DNA from: Bicyclus anynana
Lineage: Eukaryota; Arthropoda; Insecta; Lepidoptera; Nymphalidae
DNA length: 64,000 bases
Assembly: GCF_947172395.1 (NCBI RefSeq)
Contig: NC_069098.1
Span: 3,279,001-3,343,000, forward strand
Direction of reading: 5' to 3'
The position numbers and the translations under genes are program-made. The notes beneath the pieces are model-generated. The model saw only the letters and a list, made by a program, of their open reading frames with translations. It was not told the origin of the DNA and made no database searches. How positions within the stretch are numbered: position 1 is the first letter of the stretch; the number at the start of each line of letters is the position of its first letter. This document shows, piece after piece, positions 10,560 to 20,867 of the stretch.

Positions 10560-10740
10560 AATTGGTTGTGGTTTTGAACGCGGATCGGCGGAGCGAATTC
10601 AAAATTAACAATCGGAATAATTTGCGGGCGCCGGGCTCTGCGCTCGCGAATAGCATGAACTAAGCGAAAGAGCGAAACAAAAAATTACGCTTAAGCGAAC
10701 CGAGCGGCGTTCGAAATGGTGCTCAATAACGTTCTGTAAG
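10560..10740. other. GC- and CpG-rich island, unassigned
   Basis: Within AT-rich flanks this 180-bp stretch is CpG-dense, for example GAACGCGGATCGGCGGAGCG, TGCGGGCGCCGGGCTCTGCG and GCGAACCGAGCGGCGTTCG. I recognise no repeat end or coding frame. It could be a decayed mobile element or a host regulatory segment. Confidence 0.4.
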
Positions 10741-10851
10741 TCTATTATGAGCTATTAAGTGTTATTGCACGGTTGGCTCGGTGAATTATGTAAGCGGTGC
10801 AATTTCTATGTCTTTTTATTAATTTTATCACATATCTTTCTATTATGTATT

Positions 10852-11130
10852 GACGGCCGCGTGGCGCAGTGGGTAGTGACCCTGCTTTCTGCATCCACGG
10901 CCGTGGGTTCGATTCCCACAACTGGAAAATATTTGTGTGATGAGCATGGGTGTTTTCCAGTGTCTGTGTGTATTTATACATTATATAAGTATTTATATGT
11001 AGTATATAATTGTATATTAATATTATAATATCAACTATCTTAGCACCCATAACACAAGCTACTCTGTATGCTTACTTTCGGGCTAGATAGTGATGTGTAT
11101 TGTTTAAGTATATTTATTTATTTATTTATA
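10852..11130 (+). mobile_element. SINE-D, near full length
   Basis: Head GACGGCCGCGTGGCGCAGTG (A box) with GGGTTCGATTCCCACAAC (B box), then ATTTGTGTGATGAGCATGGG, GTCTGTGTGTATTTATA, CACCCATAACACAAGCTAC and a (TTTA)n tail at 11110-11130. It is complete from RNA polymerase III boxes to tail. A detached 3' part occurs at 45440-45570. Confidence 0.85.
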
Positions 11131-11174
11131 TCCATGTGTCCGTTTATGGGGGCGTGTCTAACTCGGCGTCTTCT

Positions 11175-11322
11175 CAGTGTGCCTTTAACCTTAAACGCGA
11201 ATTTATATGGAATTGAAACAGTTAAGCAGTAGTGCCAATAGATGGCGCCGTGTCAATTCCTCAGAAATTTGCGTTTACGACAACGCGATAGTTACAGTAT
11301 CAAACTGCCACTAGGCCCTCTG
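11175..11322. mobile_element. CAGTG-ended MITE, uninterrupted copy
   Basis: Ends CAGTGTGCC and GGCCCTCTG, flanked on both sides by TTCT (11171-11174 and 11323-11326), a possible 4-bp target duplication. The core folds: GAATTGAAACAG at the left pairs with a CTGTTTCAATTC-like segment at the right around CAATAGATGGCGCC. The left arm is about 35 bp shorter than in the copy at 36425. It represents the empty version of the site where a LINE sits in that other copy. Confidence 0.7.
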
Positions 11323-11429
11323 TTCTCTGACTAAACCGGGCAATAGTAAGTAAGAGTTAGCCTCTACTTTCCTCGTTCAGTCTTTCTTGTTGTGTGGGTT
11401 ATTTCCACCCGAGTGTGTCGGATGGAAGG

Positions 11430-11660
11430 TAAAAAGCGGGGGAACTGGTTCCTTCGGTGATTTTGCCCCTTTCGGGGTTGAGGCATTTTGGCCTATTGAG
11501 TTTGTCTTGTTCAATGCTCTTCCACGGGTTTCCTGACTACCCTACGCTGGGGAGATGATGAACCGGGTGAATTGTTCCGTGCTGGTAACGACTTGATCTC
11601 GTCCAGTATTTTGTCCTGCGCAGGGGCGATGTTTTTATAGTCTTTCCGTGCCTTTTAAAC
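11430..11660 (-). mobile_element. Jockey-like LINE 3' untranslated remnant
   Basis: AGCGGGGGAACTGGTTCC, GCCCCTTTCGGGGTTGAGGC and CTACGCTGGGG match, in the same order, the 3' region of the LINE at 36491-36691 (GCGGGGGATCTTGTTCCCC, CCCCTTTCGGGGCTGAGACC, CTGCGCTGGGG). No reverse-transcriptase frame remains here. The orientation is the same minus strand. Confidence 0.6.
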
Positions 11661-12567
11661 AGTTACACTCGGTATGTGTTTTATCTAGGAATGTATATTA
11701 GATGGGTAATTTGCGATCGAGTTCTAAAATTTGGTACACTATCGTTATAAACGTCCTATCTAGAACATAGACCAGACACGTCATATACTCAGAGGCATAA
11801 TTTTCAGCCCACTTTAATATACTCGCGTTATATTATAGAGGATGGATCTATACCTCTGATTATACTTGAGATATTAATCTATCAAAAACCACTCGATACA
11901 AAATGAATCAGAATTATTTTTTAATTTTTCCGATAGGCAAGAGAAGCAAAGATTAATTCAACAAATAATCTTTATTAACCAAAAATAGATACAAGAAACT
12001 AAGTATTTGATTGCCTGTGGTCTCCACACTAGATTGATCTGTATCGTGAAGACCAGGTAAAATTTTCTTATGTTATCCGTTGAACTAGGACTACATTACA
12101 AAAAAAGAAATACATTACAAAGAAGAAAAGTAAAGTAAAACAGTAAGCAGAAACGTTAAATAGGTGAAACTTTGTTTGATATAACAAAAATAAAGGGTGA
12201 CAAAGAAATACACTTCATACACTCGGGTAAATAAGCATATTATAATACAAAGAAAGGAATAAATAAAAATAAAATCTTCCGTTATTTGAGCTTTGTCAAT
12301 AAGTTGAATACGAAGAGCATCTAGTAAATAGACACGAGTAGGTCGGAGGAGTCCCGAGTGGCGTAGTATGCTTGTAGTACGTTGCGATATCTTTCCCGTG
12401 TTTACTATCAAAGTTTTTATTTTCCTCTACAAACTGAAGGTTTAGATAACAAAGGATACTGCCACACACGTTGTTGGTTACGTTTTTCTAAATACTTTGA
12501 ATTTTAAGACTTATATATTAACTTTTTAACCGCCTGCTTGTAAAGCAGCAGGGTTTATTATGTAACT
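11661..12567. other. Unassigned interval
   Basis: No recognised feature. A 98-codon frame on the minus strand at 12115-12411 has no family resemblance and AT-rich composition, and is judged a chance frame. Confidence 0.35.
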
Positions 12568-12660
12568 CAGTGTTATCATCATCATCATCATCAGCCATCA
12601 TGTATCCACTACTGGACATAGGCCTCTTTTAAGTAGCGCCAGCCGGCTCTATCTTTGGCT
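12568..12660 (-). mobile_element. RTE-like LINE 3' end fragment
   Basis: Antisense tail (ATC)n at 12576-12594, then CCACTACTGGACATAGGCCT, the inverse of the YVLQWTS... coding terminus shared by the RTE-like copies at 17890 and 20622. Only the last 80 bp or so are preserved. Confidence 0.6.
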
Positions 12661-12679
12661 TTTTTTTTTTAAGTGGCTT

Positions 12680-12885
12680 ATTATTTAAATGATAACTCAG
12701 TGTACCACTAAAATAATAAGTCACTACATCGTTTTTCATCGTATTTTCGGAATTATGATCATCTAACATAGTTATTTCAACGAAAATATCTTGACTACGT
12801 CAATTTACATCAAATGGCGATGGTTTTTTATTTTACAAACATCTAACACGATTATTTCAACGAAATTACATAAATAACGATTTTC
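12680..12885. repeat. Local direct and inverted repeats, unassigned
   Basis: CATCTAACATAGTTATTTCA (12762) and CATCTAACACGATTATTTCA (12840) are direct repeats 78 bp apart, each followed by ACGAAA. Inverted GTTGAAATTATCTT lies at about 12890. The pair GTGGCTTATTATTT / AAATAATAAGTCAC flanks the left side. It may be a decayed MITE; no second copy was seen. Confidence 0.4.
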
Positions 12886-14604
12886 CGTTGAAATTATCTT
12901 ACTACTTTCTTCTACCACTTCTATACTGCTGCCACCTTACATAAAATGAGACGAATGTCTTAACAATCCATGGATTCACCGTGCGGGTGCCGGGTCCATC
13001 GCCTAGTAGAGAAAAAAGTCCGAGCAAAGTCCAGGACTTGTGATCTGGATGTAGGGTTAAGGAATTCCTTGACAATCGATTAACTACCTAGCCAAATTTG
13101 GTAAGATCCTATTAGAACAGCTTTGGATACCTGTTCTAATATAGAACTAGCAGTTCTACTTATGTAATCTCATTGAAAATAAGATGTTAGATGATTGCTT
13201 AAACGAAAATATGTTGAAAAACGTTCTAGTGCCTCTTTATTTTAAGGTACACCGAGATACACAATAACCCTGCAGATGATTTGGAACCGAGCGAAGAATC
13301 GTCAAAAAGTCTGACAAACGTTCAACTTTTATAATCGAAGGTCTGGTTATTACAGGCCCTATCTTATTAGGTTTGAACAACTGAGTGCCTTAAATGACAG
13401 CGCTTAAACTTTCTCTATAGGCAGTGTGTTTTTAACAGCGCTCGAAACTCCAAACGTTAATGGGTTCCTAACTCGAAAAGTTACAAAAACTATTGCCCGC
13501 GCCAAGTTTACGGTACGGGCAATGATCACAAAGTTTAACCATCCATTTTCGGGGCTAAGCATTTTATTTTGTTTTGCACTTATATTTGTTCGACTCTGAT
13601 TGTATAAAACTTTAATGAATCGTTAAATAGTCGTTAGCCTTAATTATTGCCTTTCTATATTTGAAATGGGTTGTTTTATAATAAATGGAAAATGTCGAAT
13701 ATCACGGTTAAACTTTGTTTATGTCAAAGTTACAACTGGAATGGCCTAGTTCTATTAGCAAGTATCTCACCTAATTTTTAAAGAATACGTAATTTGTTAG
13801 TTATTTTAGACTAAGTAGTAACTAAGTAAATAAGACTCTACAACTATGATTATTATAATCAGGCAAGTTCATTGATGACACTCCTATGGTATGCGAGCGA
13901 AGGGGGGAAATACTGCGCGGGTGTGAAATCGTTTTTCATTCATCGCTACACGCCCCCCGGCCCACGTGGACCATCTGGAGTGTTACGAACGAATTTTCCA
14001 TGCTGCTAATAATTGCTAAAAAAAATATAGAACTGCTTTACAAACCAGCACATGGCTTAATTCACGGGCTTTGAGTGAGTTTGTTTCCTGTAAGAACCTA
14101 CTTAAATAAGTAATGTATCTTGTTATGTTCCGAAATGAAAAGAAAATGATTTTATTCAATTACTAGGATCCAGTAAGATCCCCATGCATTTGAATTTATT
14201 ACCAACAAAAATCCCAACAAGAATTTCCATAACACAACTCATATAATTTTACAGAGCTGTGCAAAGTATGAAACTTGAAACTCCCCAAAGTAATGAAAGT
14301 AGGCCCTCGCAGGCAGGTGCTGTGTATTGAGTCATTTGAACGTAAAACGTCATAATGCCCCACTGTTTGACATTCACGGCTCCGTGTGGGGGAGAATGGG
14401 GCAGAATGGCTAAACTTCTGTTGTTAACGCCGTACGTGACCAGTCTCCAATGCGAGTAATAACAGGGCAAATGTTCTTCACGTGAGTAGTAAAAATGTGT
14501 AAGGAAAATTTTATTTCAAAATTTTACCACATATGTTGCAGAATGCAGATTTTTGCAGAAATTATCCATTTCCGTTCGCAACTCCGTCTCCTAGGACTTT
14601 GGGG
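12886..14604. other. Unassigned interval
   Basis: About 1.7 kb with no recognised repeat family or coding signal. A short frame at 13886-14074 has no family resemblance. Confidence 0.35.
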
Positions 14605-14862
14605 TTTTTATTTTTATATTCTTTACAAGTTAGCCCTTGACTATAATCTCACCTAATCTACGTAAAAGTGATGATGCAATCTAAAATGGAAGCGGGCTAA
14701 CTTGTTAGGAGGAGGATGAAAATCCACACCCCTTTTGGTTTCTACACGACATTATACTGGAACGCTAAATCATTTGGCGGTACGTCTTTGTCGGTAGGGT
14801 GGTAACCCAGGACCTCCATCTTGTAAATCCACCGCGCATACCACTGCGCCACGGAGGCCGTC
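14605..14862 (-). mobile_element. SINE-B, internally deleted
   Basis: Antisense. The A-rich tail is at the left (TTTTTATTTTTATATTCTTT), with GGAAGCGGGCTAACTTGTTA, GGCGGTACGTCTTTGTCGG, and the head GTGGCGCAGTGG inverted at the right. About 60 bp containing the B box and the downstream CTGGCTGGTGG segment are missing where GGTGGTAACCCAGGACCTCC joins them. Confidence 0.8.
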
Positions 14863-14993
14863 AGGGGTTTTTAAATGTTATGTAGGATAGATGAGTGGTC
14901 TGTAACAAAAAAGGCTATTTATCTTACAAAAAATAAATCCGATTTTGTTATTTACCTTATATAGCCAGCTCGCTGTAAAATTCGCGTTCAGCA

Positions 14994-15175
14994 GGCTAAT
15001 TCACTATCTTTGACGTATGCTAGTTGACATATACAAAATTGAGATTCATGTAACAAATGTCACCCGCTACTTACTGGTGGATATCATACAGTATGTAGAT
15101 GACGTTTTGTCAATTGACTTGATGTTTATTTTAATAGGTTCATAATAAATACCAAAATAGTGAATAGGCTAGCTA
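14994..15175. mobile_element. MITE with TTCACTAT ends, copy 1
   Basis: The left end GGCTAATTCACTATCTTTGA is inverted imperfectly at the right as ATAGTGAATAGGCT. The inner text TATGCTAGTTGACATATAC and TACTGGTGGATATCATACAG recurs at 45885-46060, and an antisense partial copy lies at 35645-35735. No coding capacity. Confidence 0.65.
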
Positions 15176-15186
15176 GACAGACGAGC

Positions 15187-15280
15187 AATCGCGTATACAT
15201 CATAGATGCGAAAACGCGCTGCCTACCCTGAGTACTCATTACGAACATGTATTGGAGAAGGGATATGACATTTTTCATAA
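15187..15280 (+). repeat. Dispersed repeat, unnamed, copy 1
   Basis: GATGCGAAAACGCGCTGCC followed by ACTCATTACGAACATGTATT and GGAGAAGGGATATGACA matches 33070-33165 in the same orientation. The family is not recognised. Confidence 0.5.
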
Positions 15281-15287
15281 TTATTAT

Positions 15288-15368
15288 GGATTTTATACTA
15301 GGGTAAGCATTATAGGTACTTACAATTATTGTAAGTAATAGTAATGCTTACCCTAAAATAAAATCCAC
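15288..15368. repeat. Stable hairpin of about 80 nt
   Basis: TGGATTTTATACTAGGGTAA on the left pairs with the inverse of TTACCCTAAAATAAAATCCA on the right. The inner arms AAGCATTATAGGTACTTACA and TGTAAGTAATAGTAATGCTT close on a loop of a few bases. It could be a tiny MITE or a small-RNA precursor; the sequence alone does not decide. Confidence 0.6.
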
Positions 15369-15440
15369 ACACTAAAATAAATCGCCACAACAGACGAGGT
15401 GGCAAGAGATGAGCTTTTGTAGAGTAAACGGAACGTAGAC

Positions 15441-15702
15441 CATTGGTTTTAACAATAATCAATTAAAAACACTGCCCTCTTAGCCAAGTGGCACGTCGAT
15501 TCAATCAATCGCTAACGCTTCGAAAACTAGAATAATGTATGGGAATGACAGATCTTGATCAAGTAACCTGTCGATAGCAAATGACATTCCTATACATCCT
15601 TCTAGTTTTCGAAGCGTTAGCGATCGTAGAAAGAGAATCGACGTGCCACTTGGATAGGGAGGCAGTGTTTTTAACTGATTGTTGTTGAAAAACCAATGGA
15701 TT
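15441..15702. mobile_element. Fold-back MITE, full copy
   Basis: Arms of over 100 bp are inverted around a centre near 15555. Left: TTGGTTTTAACAATAATC, AAAACACTGCC, AAGTGGCACGTCGATTC, CGCTAACGCTTCGAAAACTA, GTATGGGAATGAC. Right: the same blocks inverted, ending AACCAA. Shorter copies occur at 38092 and 60225. An apparent 71-codon frame here is a translation of the repeat. Confidence 0.75.
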
Positions 15703-15939
15703 ACGCTTATACACATCTATGTAGAAATTCTTTGATTTCTGGGATAAAAATTATCTTGAGTGTTTTACATGCAAAAAAAAGCGTAAAATGAATTTATGTA
15801 TAGTCGCACTAGGCGTCCAGGTCATAAAAAATGTAGTTATATTTTAATGGAAACTTTCTAAATAAAATAAGAAATTCGATCTTTATAAAATTTGCGTTGA
15901 AATGTGACTTTTTAACTGAATCCACTTATTGTGTACGTA

Positions 15940-16015
15940 GTATACTGATTCGTTTATGATGTCGAATCAACTTCAGTACATTAAGCAATCGCTACTCGAT
16001 TTACCTTAGAGTCGG
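15940..16015 (-). repeat. Dispersed repeat, unnamed (pairs with 20310)
   Basis: TTTATGATGTCGAATCAACT then TCAGTACATTAAGCAATCGC and TACTCGATTTACCTT is an inverted match to 20310-20405. The element type is unknown. Confidence 0.5.
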
Positions 16016-16244
16016 GGATCAGCTACGAAAATGAGCTCCCTACTTTTATTTCTTCGAAAATTTCATCTTTAGGCAAGAATTTTGTATTGTGAAGATATTT
16101 AAATACAACGAATCCAACGAATAGGCAATTTACCAAATACTATATAAAAATTCTAATTTTTAGGTATGTTTGCACCTTTTGAAATCTTTGGAGGATCGTC
16201 TTAGTTTATTAAAATAATTTGGAATGTTTTACATAATAACTGTA

Positions 16245-16569
16245 TATGCCGTGATAACCCGCTGTATAACCTTGATACCTCTGCCTCTGATTTCGGAAGG
16301 TGTGGGTTCGAATCCGGTCCAGGGCACGCACCTCCAACTTTTCAGTTGTGTGCATTTTATAAAGTAAATATCACGGGTCTCAAACGATGAAGGAAAAACA
16401 TCGTGAGGAAACCTGCATACCAGAGAATTTTCTTAATTCTCAGCGTGTGTGAAGTTTGCCAATCCGCATTGGACCAGCGTGGTGGACTATTGGCCTAACC
16501 CCTCTCATTCTGAGAGGAGTCTCGAGCTCAGCAGAGAGCCAAATATGGGTAGATAATGATGATGATAAT
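16245..16569 (+). mobile_element. SINE-A with short head insertion
   Basis: CCGTGATAACCCGCTGTATA, the B box GGTTCGAATCCGG, the complete body, and the tail AGATAATGATGATGATAATG. About 10 extra bases (CTGTATAACC) sit after the A box, so promoter spacing is altered. Confidence 0.85.
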
Positions 16570-17155
16570 GTTCTAATAAACTAATTTTGTATATTACCAT
16601 AAACATTTCGAGTAATGGTTCGATTTGATAAGGTAAATTTTTGATTGTGTTTTCTGAACTGTATTGGCCTTGCCTGGCCTAACTTTTCTTTAACTGATTC
16701 CTACTAAACTACGTAGAAATTGGACAGAAATATTCCTACAATTTGTTATAGTTCTTCCAAATTAGAGCGTTACAATTATATTAATTAGTGAAATTAGGGC
16801 GTTAATTTGTAATTCAACTGAAAATCACCTGGAATAATTCTTCCTGGAATACAGTAGGTATATTCCTGGAAAGGTGTAGTTTGAAGATTTTTCAACTGTT
16901 TATTGAGATTAATAGAAGTTTGAAGTTTTACAATCTCTAATAAATCCTCCAGACAGAATATAAACAATGTAAATTTTTCAGCCGTCTAGGTATAATTGAA
17001 GTACCCGAGTGTAGTCACTCAGAAACTTTCAAGTACGTAATTATGTAAACAAACCTCTTATTTTTAGAGAATACGTTATTTTACTATTTCGTTTAAATTT
17101 ATGGTAGAGAATATTTTACCCAAGAGTATTCAAAAGTATAATATAAAACTAAAGT
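16570..17155. other. Unassigned AT-rich interval
   Basis: No recognised feature. Confidence 0.35.
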
Positions 17156-17156
17156 A

Positions 17157-17381
17157 AGCCTGCGACTTCGTTCGCGTGAAATCCAGTTTTTCACCAATCC
17201 CGCGGGAACCACGGATTTCCCGGGATGAAAAGTAGCCTAAAGCCTGTGTTAATCCACAGTAAAATGTATTTCCATTCCAAATTTCAGCCAAATCGCTTCA
17301 GCAGTAGCGGCGTAAAGAGTTACAAACATCCAAACAAACAAACATCTATCCGCACTTTCGCGTTTGTAATAATAATAGGAT
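17157..17381 (-). mobile_element. Helitron, Lep1-like, antisense
   Basis: GCCTGCGACTTCGTTCGCGT at the left is the inverted 3' end without its CTAG. CAAATCGCTTCAGCAGTAGC and CGCACTTTCGCGTTTGTAAT with TAATAGGA form the inverted 5' part. An 8-bp expansion (AAAGCCTG) interrupts the AGCCTATGTGTTAATCC block. Confidence 0.75.
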
Positions 17382-17440
17382 TTATAATATTTAGTAGGAT
17401 AAAATGAAGAGTATACACCACAGGTTAACGATGGCAGTGT

Positions 17441-17475
17441 AGCGTATTGTATTGTATTGTATTGTATTGTAGGAT
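17441..17475 (+). repeat. (ATTGT)n microsatellite
   Basis: About six to seven units of TATTG in a row. Confidence 0.85.
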
Positions 17476-17663
17476 AGGTGTAAAACTCAAATGCCGTATT
17501 TTTAACACCACCCCCTTCAGAGTAGGACACAGCAATGCTGTTTAGTAGTAAAAATAAATATGGCGGTAGTATATCACCGAACGAGCTCTATCACGCAAAG
17601 GTTTTATGACTCTGACTGATAATATATGCTATACCAAGTATTTTTCTAAACCGCGGAGAGCAC

Positions 17664-17713
17664 GTATCGGTATATAAGCCGACGGTATCGGTATATAAGC
17701 CGACGGTATCGGT
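17664..17713 (+). repeat. 21-bp tandem repeat, about 2.3 copies
   Basis: TATCGGTATATAAGCCGACG is repeated with a 21-bp period, ending in a partial TATCGGT. Each unit carries TATATAAG. Confidence 0.75.
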
Positions 17714-17889
17714 CATTATCATTAACATCTGATAATGATCGTTAAAAAGTTTAACAATATCATCCTGGTGACTTCAAGGTCCATATTCCTTCTTCTTAAT
17801 TGAGAGAGAGGTCCTGTGGGCGGTTAAATTAGGTTGAAAATGATGATGATTTTCCAAAATAACGTTCCATATAGGTATAGAACTCAGCA

Positions 17890-18310
17890 AGTTATCATCA
17901 TCATAATCATCATATCAGCCGATGGACGTCCACTGCAGGACATAGGCCTTTTGTAGGGACTTCCAAACATCACGATACTGAGCCACATGCATCCAGCGAA
18001 TCCCTGCGACTCGCTTGATGTCGTCAGTCCACCCCACCAGTGGTGGGGTCGGCCAACACTGGGCTTACTAGTGCGGGGTCGCCATTCCAGCACTTTGGGT
18101 CCCCAACGTCCATCGGCTCTTCGAACTATGTGCCCCGCCCAATCTCAGCTTCGTAACTCGTTGAGCTTGTCGGTGACTTTGTTACTTCTGCGGATCTCCT
18201 CATTTCTGATTCGATCACGCAGAGATACTCCTAACATAGCTCGTTCCATTGCCCGCTGTGTGGCTCTGAGCCTTCTTATGAGGCCCTTAGTTAGCGACCC
18301 GGCAAGTTAG
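17890..18310 (-). pseudogene. RTE-like LINE ORF2 C-terminus and 3' end
   Basis: On the minus strand the C-terminal end of a non-LTR retrotransposon reverse-transcriptase protein can be read. From about 18285 it gives GLIRRLRATQRAMERAMLG, then VSLRDRIRNEEIRRSNKVTD. It is broken by a stop after NELRS (about 18140) and continues in another frame with KVLEWRPRTSKPSVGRP. The DNA ends with the inverse of GTCCTGCAGTGGACGTCCAT and an (ATG)n tail (17895-17915). In intact relatives this region follows the polymerase domain and ends in the 3' tail used for target-primed reverse transcription. At least one frameshift and one stop make it non-functional, and everything upstream is missing (5' truncation). 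RTE-like is my best clade guess. Confidence 0.7.
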
Positions 18311-18577
18311 TTGAACCAAAATGGCAGTCATCTGTACGTGCACAGGTAAAGTTATAAACCAAAATGTTAAACGCGTGTTCCTTGGATGCCCAGTATAATA
18401 AATATGTCAAATAATTGAAAATTTCGTATGCTATTGTAACATCCGAAAATGTGTTTTTGCAACTTAAAAAACGCGTACTATAAAACGTATTATAGAGACG
18501 CTTTCAACGGTATACATCGATATCTATAGTACAAAAAAGGCTGTCTAAAAATAAGACGTAAAATATGCCCGTTATAT

Positions 18578-18866
18578 TCGTTATTAATCCATATTCGGCT
18601 GACTGCTGAGCTCGAGTCTCCTCTCAGAATGAGAGTCCACCACGCTGGTCCAATGCGAATTGGCAGACTTGACACACGCGGATAATTAAGAAAATTCTCT
18701 GGTATGCAGGTTTCCTCACTATGTTTTCCATTCACCGTTTGAGACACGTGATATTTAATTTCTTAAAATGCACACAACTGAAAAGTTGAAGGTGCATGCC
18801 CGGTTTCGAACCCACACCCTCCGGAATCGAAGGCAGAGCTCATATCCACTGGGCTATCACGGCTTC
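18578..18866 (-). mobile_element. SINE-A
   Basis: Antisense copy with tail-proximal CATATTCGGCTGACTGCTGA, a deletion of the GGGGTTAGGCCAATA block, and the head GCTATCACGGCTTC inverted at the right. The segment between GCATGCCC and the B box is also shortened. Confidence 0.85.
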
Positions 18867-19177
18867 GTTATATTACAAAAACTTTAATACATCAAAACTC
18901 ATGTATCTCTAACAACTTTAATGAATTAAAAATGATATTTTGAGTAGTACATCTCAAAGTTATCCGTTATCTTCGACGGAGGGAAAGTTTGTTTGGAAGT
19001 TATTTCGAAGTTCGCGAACCAAGCGATGTCTGTGAATAATATCCGTAATGTTTCGTATTTCAAATAAACTAATGTAGGTATCTGAAGTTATCAATTTGCG
19101 AACGGGGGATTTGGTTAATAAGGGTATGATCACACTAAAGCTACAGAGCGGATATGATTAGGCGACGTTTTTTACAA

Positions 19178-19571
19178 TCCTACTAATATTATAAACGCGA
19201 AAGTTTGTATAGATGTTTGGATGTTTGTTACTCTTTAACGCCGCTACTACTGAAGCGATTTGGCTAAAATTTAGAATAGAAATGGATTTTACTCTGGATT
19301 AACACATATGCTACTTTTTATTCCGAAAAAATCCATGGTTTCCCGAGATTTGCGAAAACTGATGATTTTAATGATATGAATGTTTGTTACTCTTTCAAGC
19401 CTCGACTACTTAACCGAATTAGCTGAAATTTGGTATTGAGATATATTATAGCATGGATTAACGCATAGGCTACTTTTTATCCCGGAAAATTCCATGCCTA
19501 CCCGAGGGATTAGTGAAAAACTAAATTCGAAAAAAAAAAAGTGAAAAATTAAAGTTGCGGGCGTTCGCTAG
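19178..19571 (+). mobile_element. Helitron, Lep1-like, with tandemly duplicated core
   Basis: The 5' end TCCTACTAATATTATAAACG is intact. A first core runs CTCTTTAACGCCGCTACTAC ... GATTTGCGAAAACTGATG. A second diverged core restarts at about 19380 (AATGTTTGTTACTCTTTCAA, GCCTCGACTACTTAACCGAA, CATAGGCTACTTTTTATCCC). The 3' end is GCGGGCGTTCGCTAG. The element is about 394 bp instead of about 235 because the core occurs twice. The host bases A before and T after fit Helitron insertion between A and T. Confidence 0.8.
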
Positions 19572-19579
19572 TGTTATCT

Positions 19580-19893
19580 ACATCATCATTAACAACCATA
19601 TTTGGCTCACTATTAAGCACGAGTATCTTTTCAAAATCTGAGAAATTAGGCCTTAGTCCACCACGCTGCCCAAATGCGGATTGGCAGACTTCACACACGT
19701 AGAGAATCAAGAAAATTGTCAGGTATACAGGTTTCTTCACGATGTTTATCCTTCACCGTTTGTGACATGTGATATTAAATTAATTAAAATGCACGTAACT
19801 GGAAATTTGGAGGCGCCCTGGACCGGATTCGAATCTACGTCCTGCGAATCGAAGGCAGAGGTCATATCCACTAGGCTATCACGTCTCTCTGAT
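19580..19893 (-). mobile_element. SINE-A, diverged
   Basis: Antisense copy: CATCATCATTAACAACCATA, GTCCACCACGCTGCCC, GCAGACTTCACACACG, ACATGTGATATTAAAT and the head TATCCACTAGGCTATCACG. It has many substitutions. A 129-codon frame running through it is a chance product. Confidence 0.8.
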
Positions 19894-20309
19894 ATCTATC
19901 GATCACGTTATCTACATAATTTTAATAAAACAAAGACTAATCATCTATCTATCAGAAGCCCCAACTACGACTGCCTACAACTTTCGCTTGACACTCCGGG
20001 GTATCACAACCTTAGACTTCTTCACTCTGTTTTACTTCACGTTACTAAAAATTCTATATTAATAAACTAAATATTCCACAAAATATCGTAAAAGTGGAGA
20101 AATTAATTAAAATATTTCATCACGATTTTAATGACTAATATTTTAATGAGGTTGTATACATTTATGAGCATAAAACCTATTTCCAGTTCAAAACATAATA
20201 TGCCATTAAAACCACAATAACATTATCATGCTCTTTTATCTATGAAACAAAATAATAACGTCAATTAAAAAAACAAAAGCGAAGCACTAGTCGGAAACTG
20301 AGGCCATTT

Positions 20310-20405
20310 TTAATCCCGGTCTATAGGATAGAAGACAAATCGAGTAGCGTTGTTTAATGTACTGAAGTCGATTCGATGTCATAATCGAACCAGTGAACCG
20401 TGCTC
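20310..20405 (+). repeat. Dispersed repeat, unnamed (pairs with 15940)
   Basis: GACAAATCGAGTAGCGTTGT and TACTGAAGTCGATTCGATGT match 15940-16015 in inverted orientation. Type not recognised. Confidence 0.5.
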
Positions 20406-20621
20406 TAAGTAGTCGAGCAACTTTGAACTCGAATAGATGAGCGAAGTCGTTTTCATCAGAGACTCTTTAGAAAGTTTGAAAATGTTTTGAAGAGCGTTCC
20501 TTTGGATTATTTTTTTTTAATCTTTATCTTGCATTTGCTCTGACATTCTTCCTCTTTTTGTTTTAGTTTTTTCTTTATTTTACGACCACTACCTACTGAT
20601 AAGAAAACTCTTGAATTGTGT

Positions 20622-20850
20622 ACACCTCATCATCATCATATCAGCCGATGGACGTCCACTGTAGGACATAGGTCTTTTGTAGGGACTTCCAAACATCACC
20701 CAACATCCAACCAGCCTGCATCCAACGAATACCTGCGACTCGCTTGATGTCGTCAGTCCACCTGGTGGGGGTCTACCAACACTGCGCTTTGTAGTGCGGG
20801 GTCGCCATTCCAGCACCTTGGGACCCCAACGTCCATCGGCTCATACACCT
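20622..20850 (-). pseudogene. RTE-like LINE 3' end, short copy
   Basis: Antisense (ATG)n tail at 20627-20640, then the inverse of CCTATGTCCTACAGTGGACG and GACGACATCAAGCGAGTCG. On the minus strand the residues VLEWRPRTTKRSVGRP can be read (20778-20816) before a frameshift caused by a shortened GGTGGGG run. Only the last 220 bp of the element remain. Confidence 0.65.
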
Positions 20851-20867
20851 CATACGTGCCAATAAAC

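Noticed and set aside
12115..12411. 98-codon minus-strand frame
   Set aside because: AT-rich, no motif, no neighbouring exon signal.
19681..20070. 129-codon plus-strand frame
   Set aside because: The first two thirds are antisense SINE-A.
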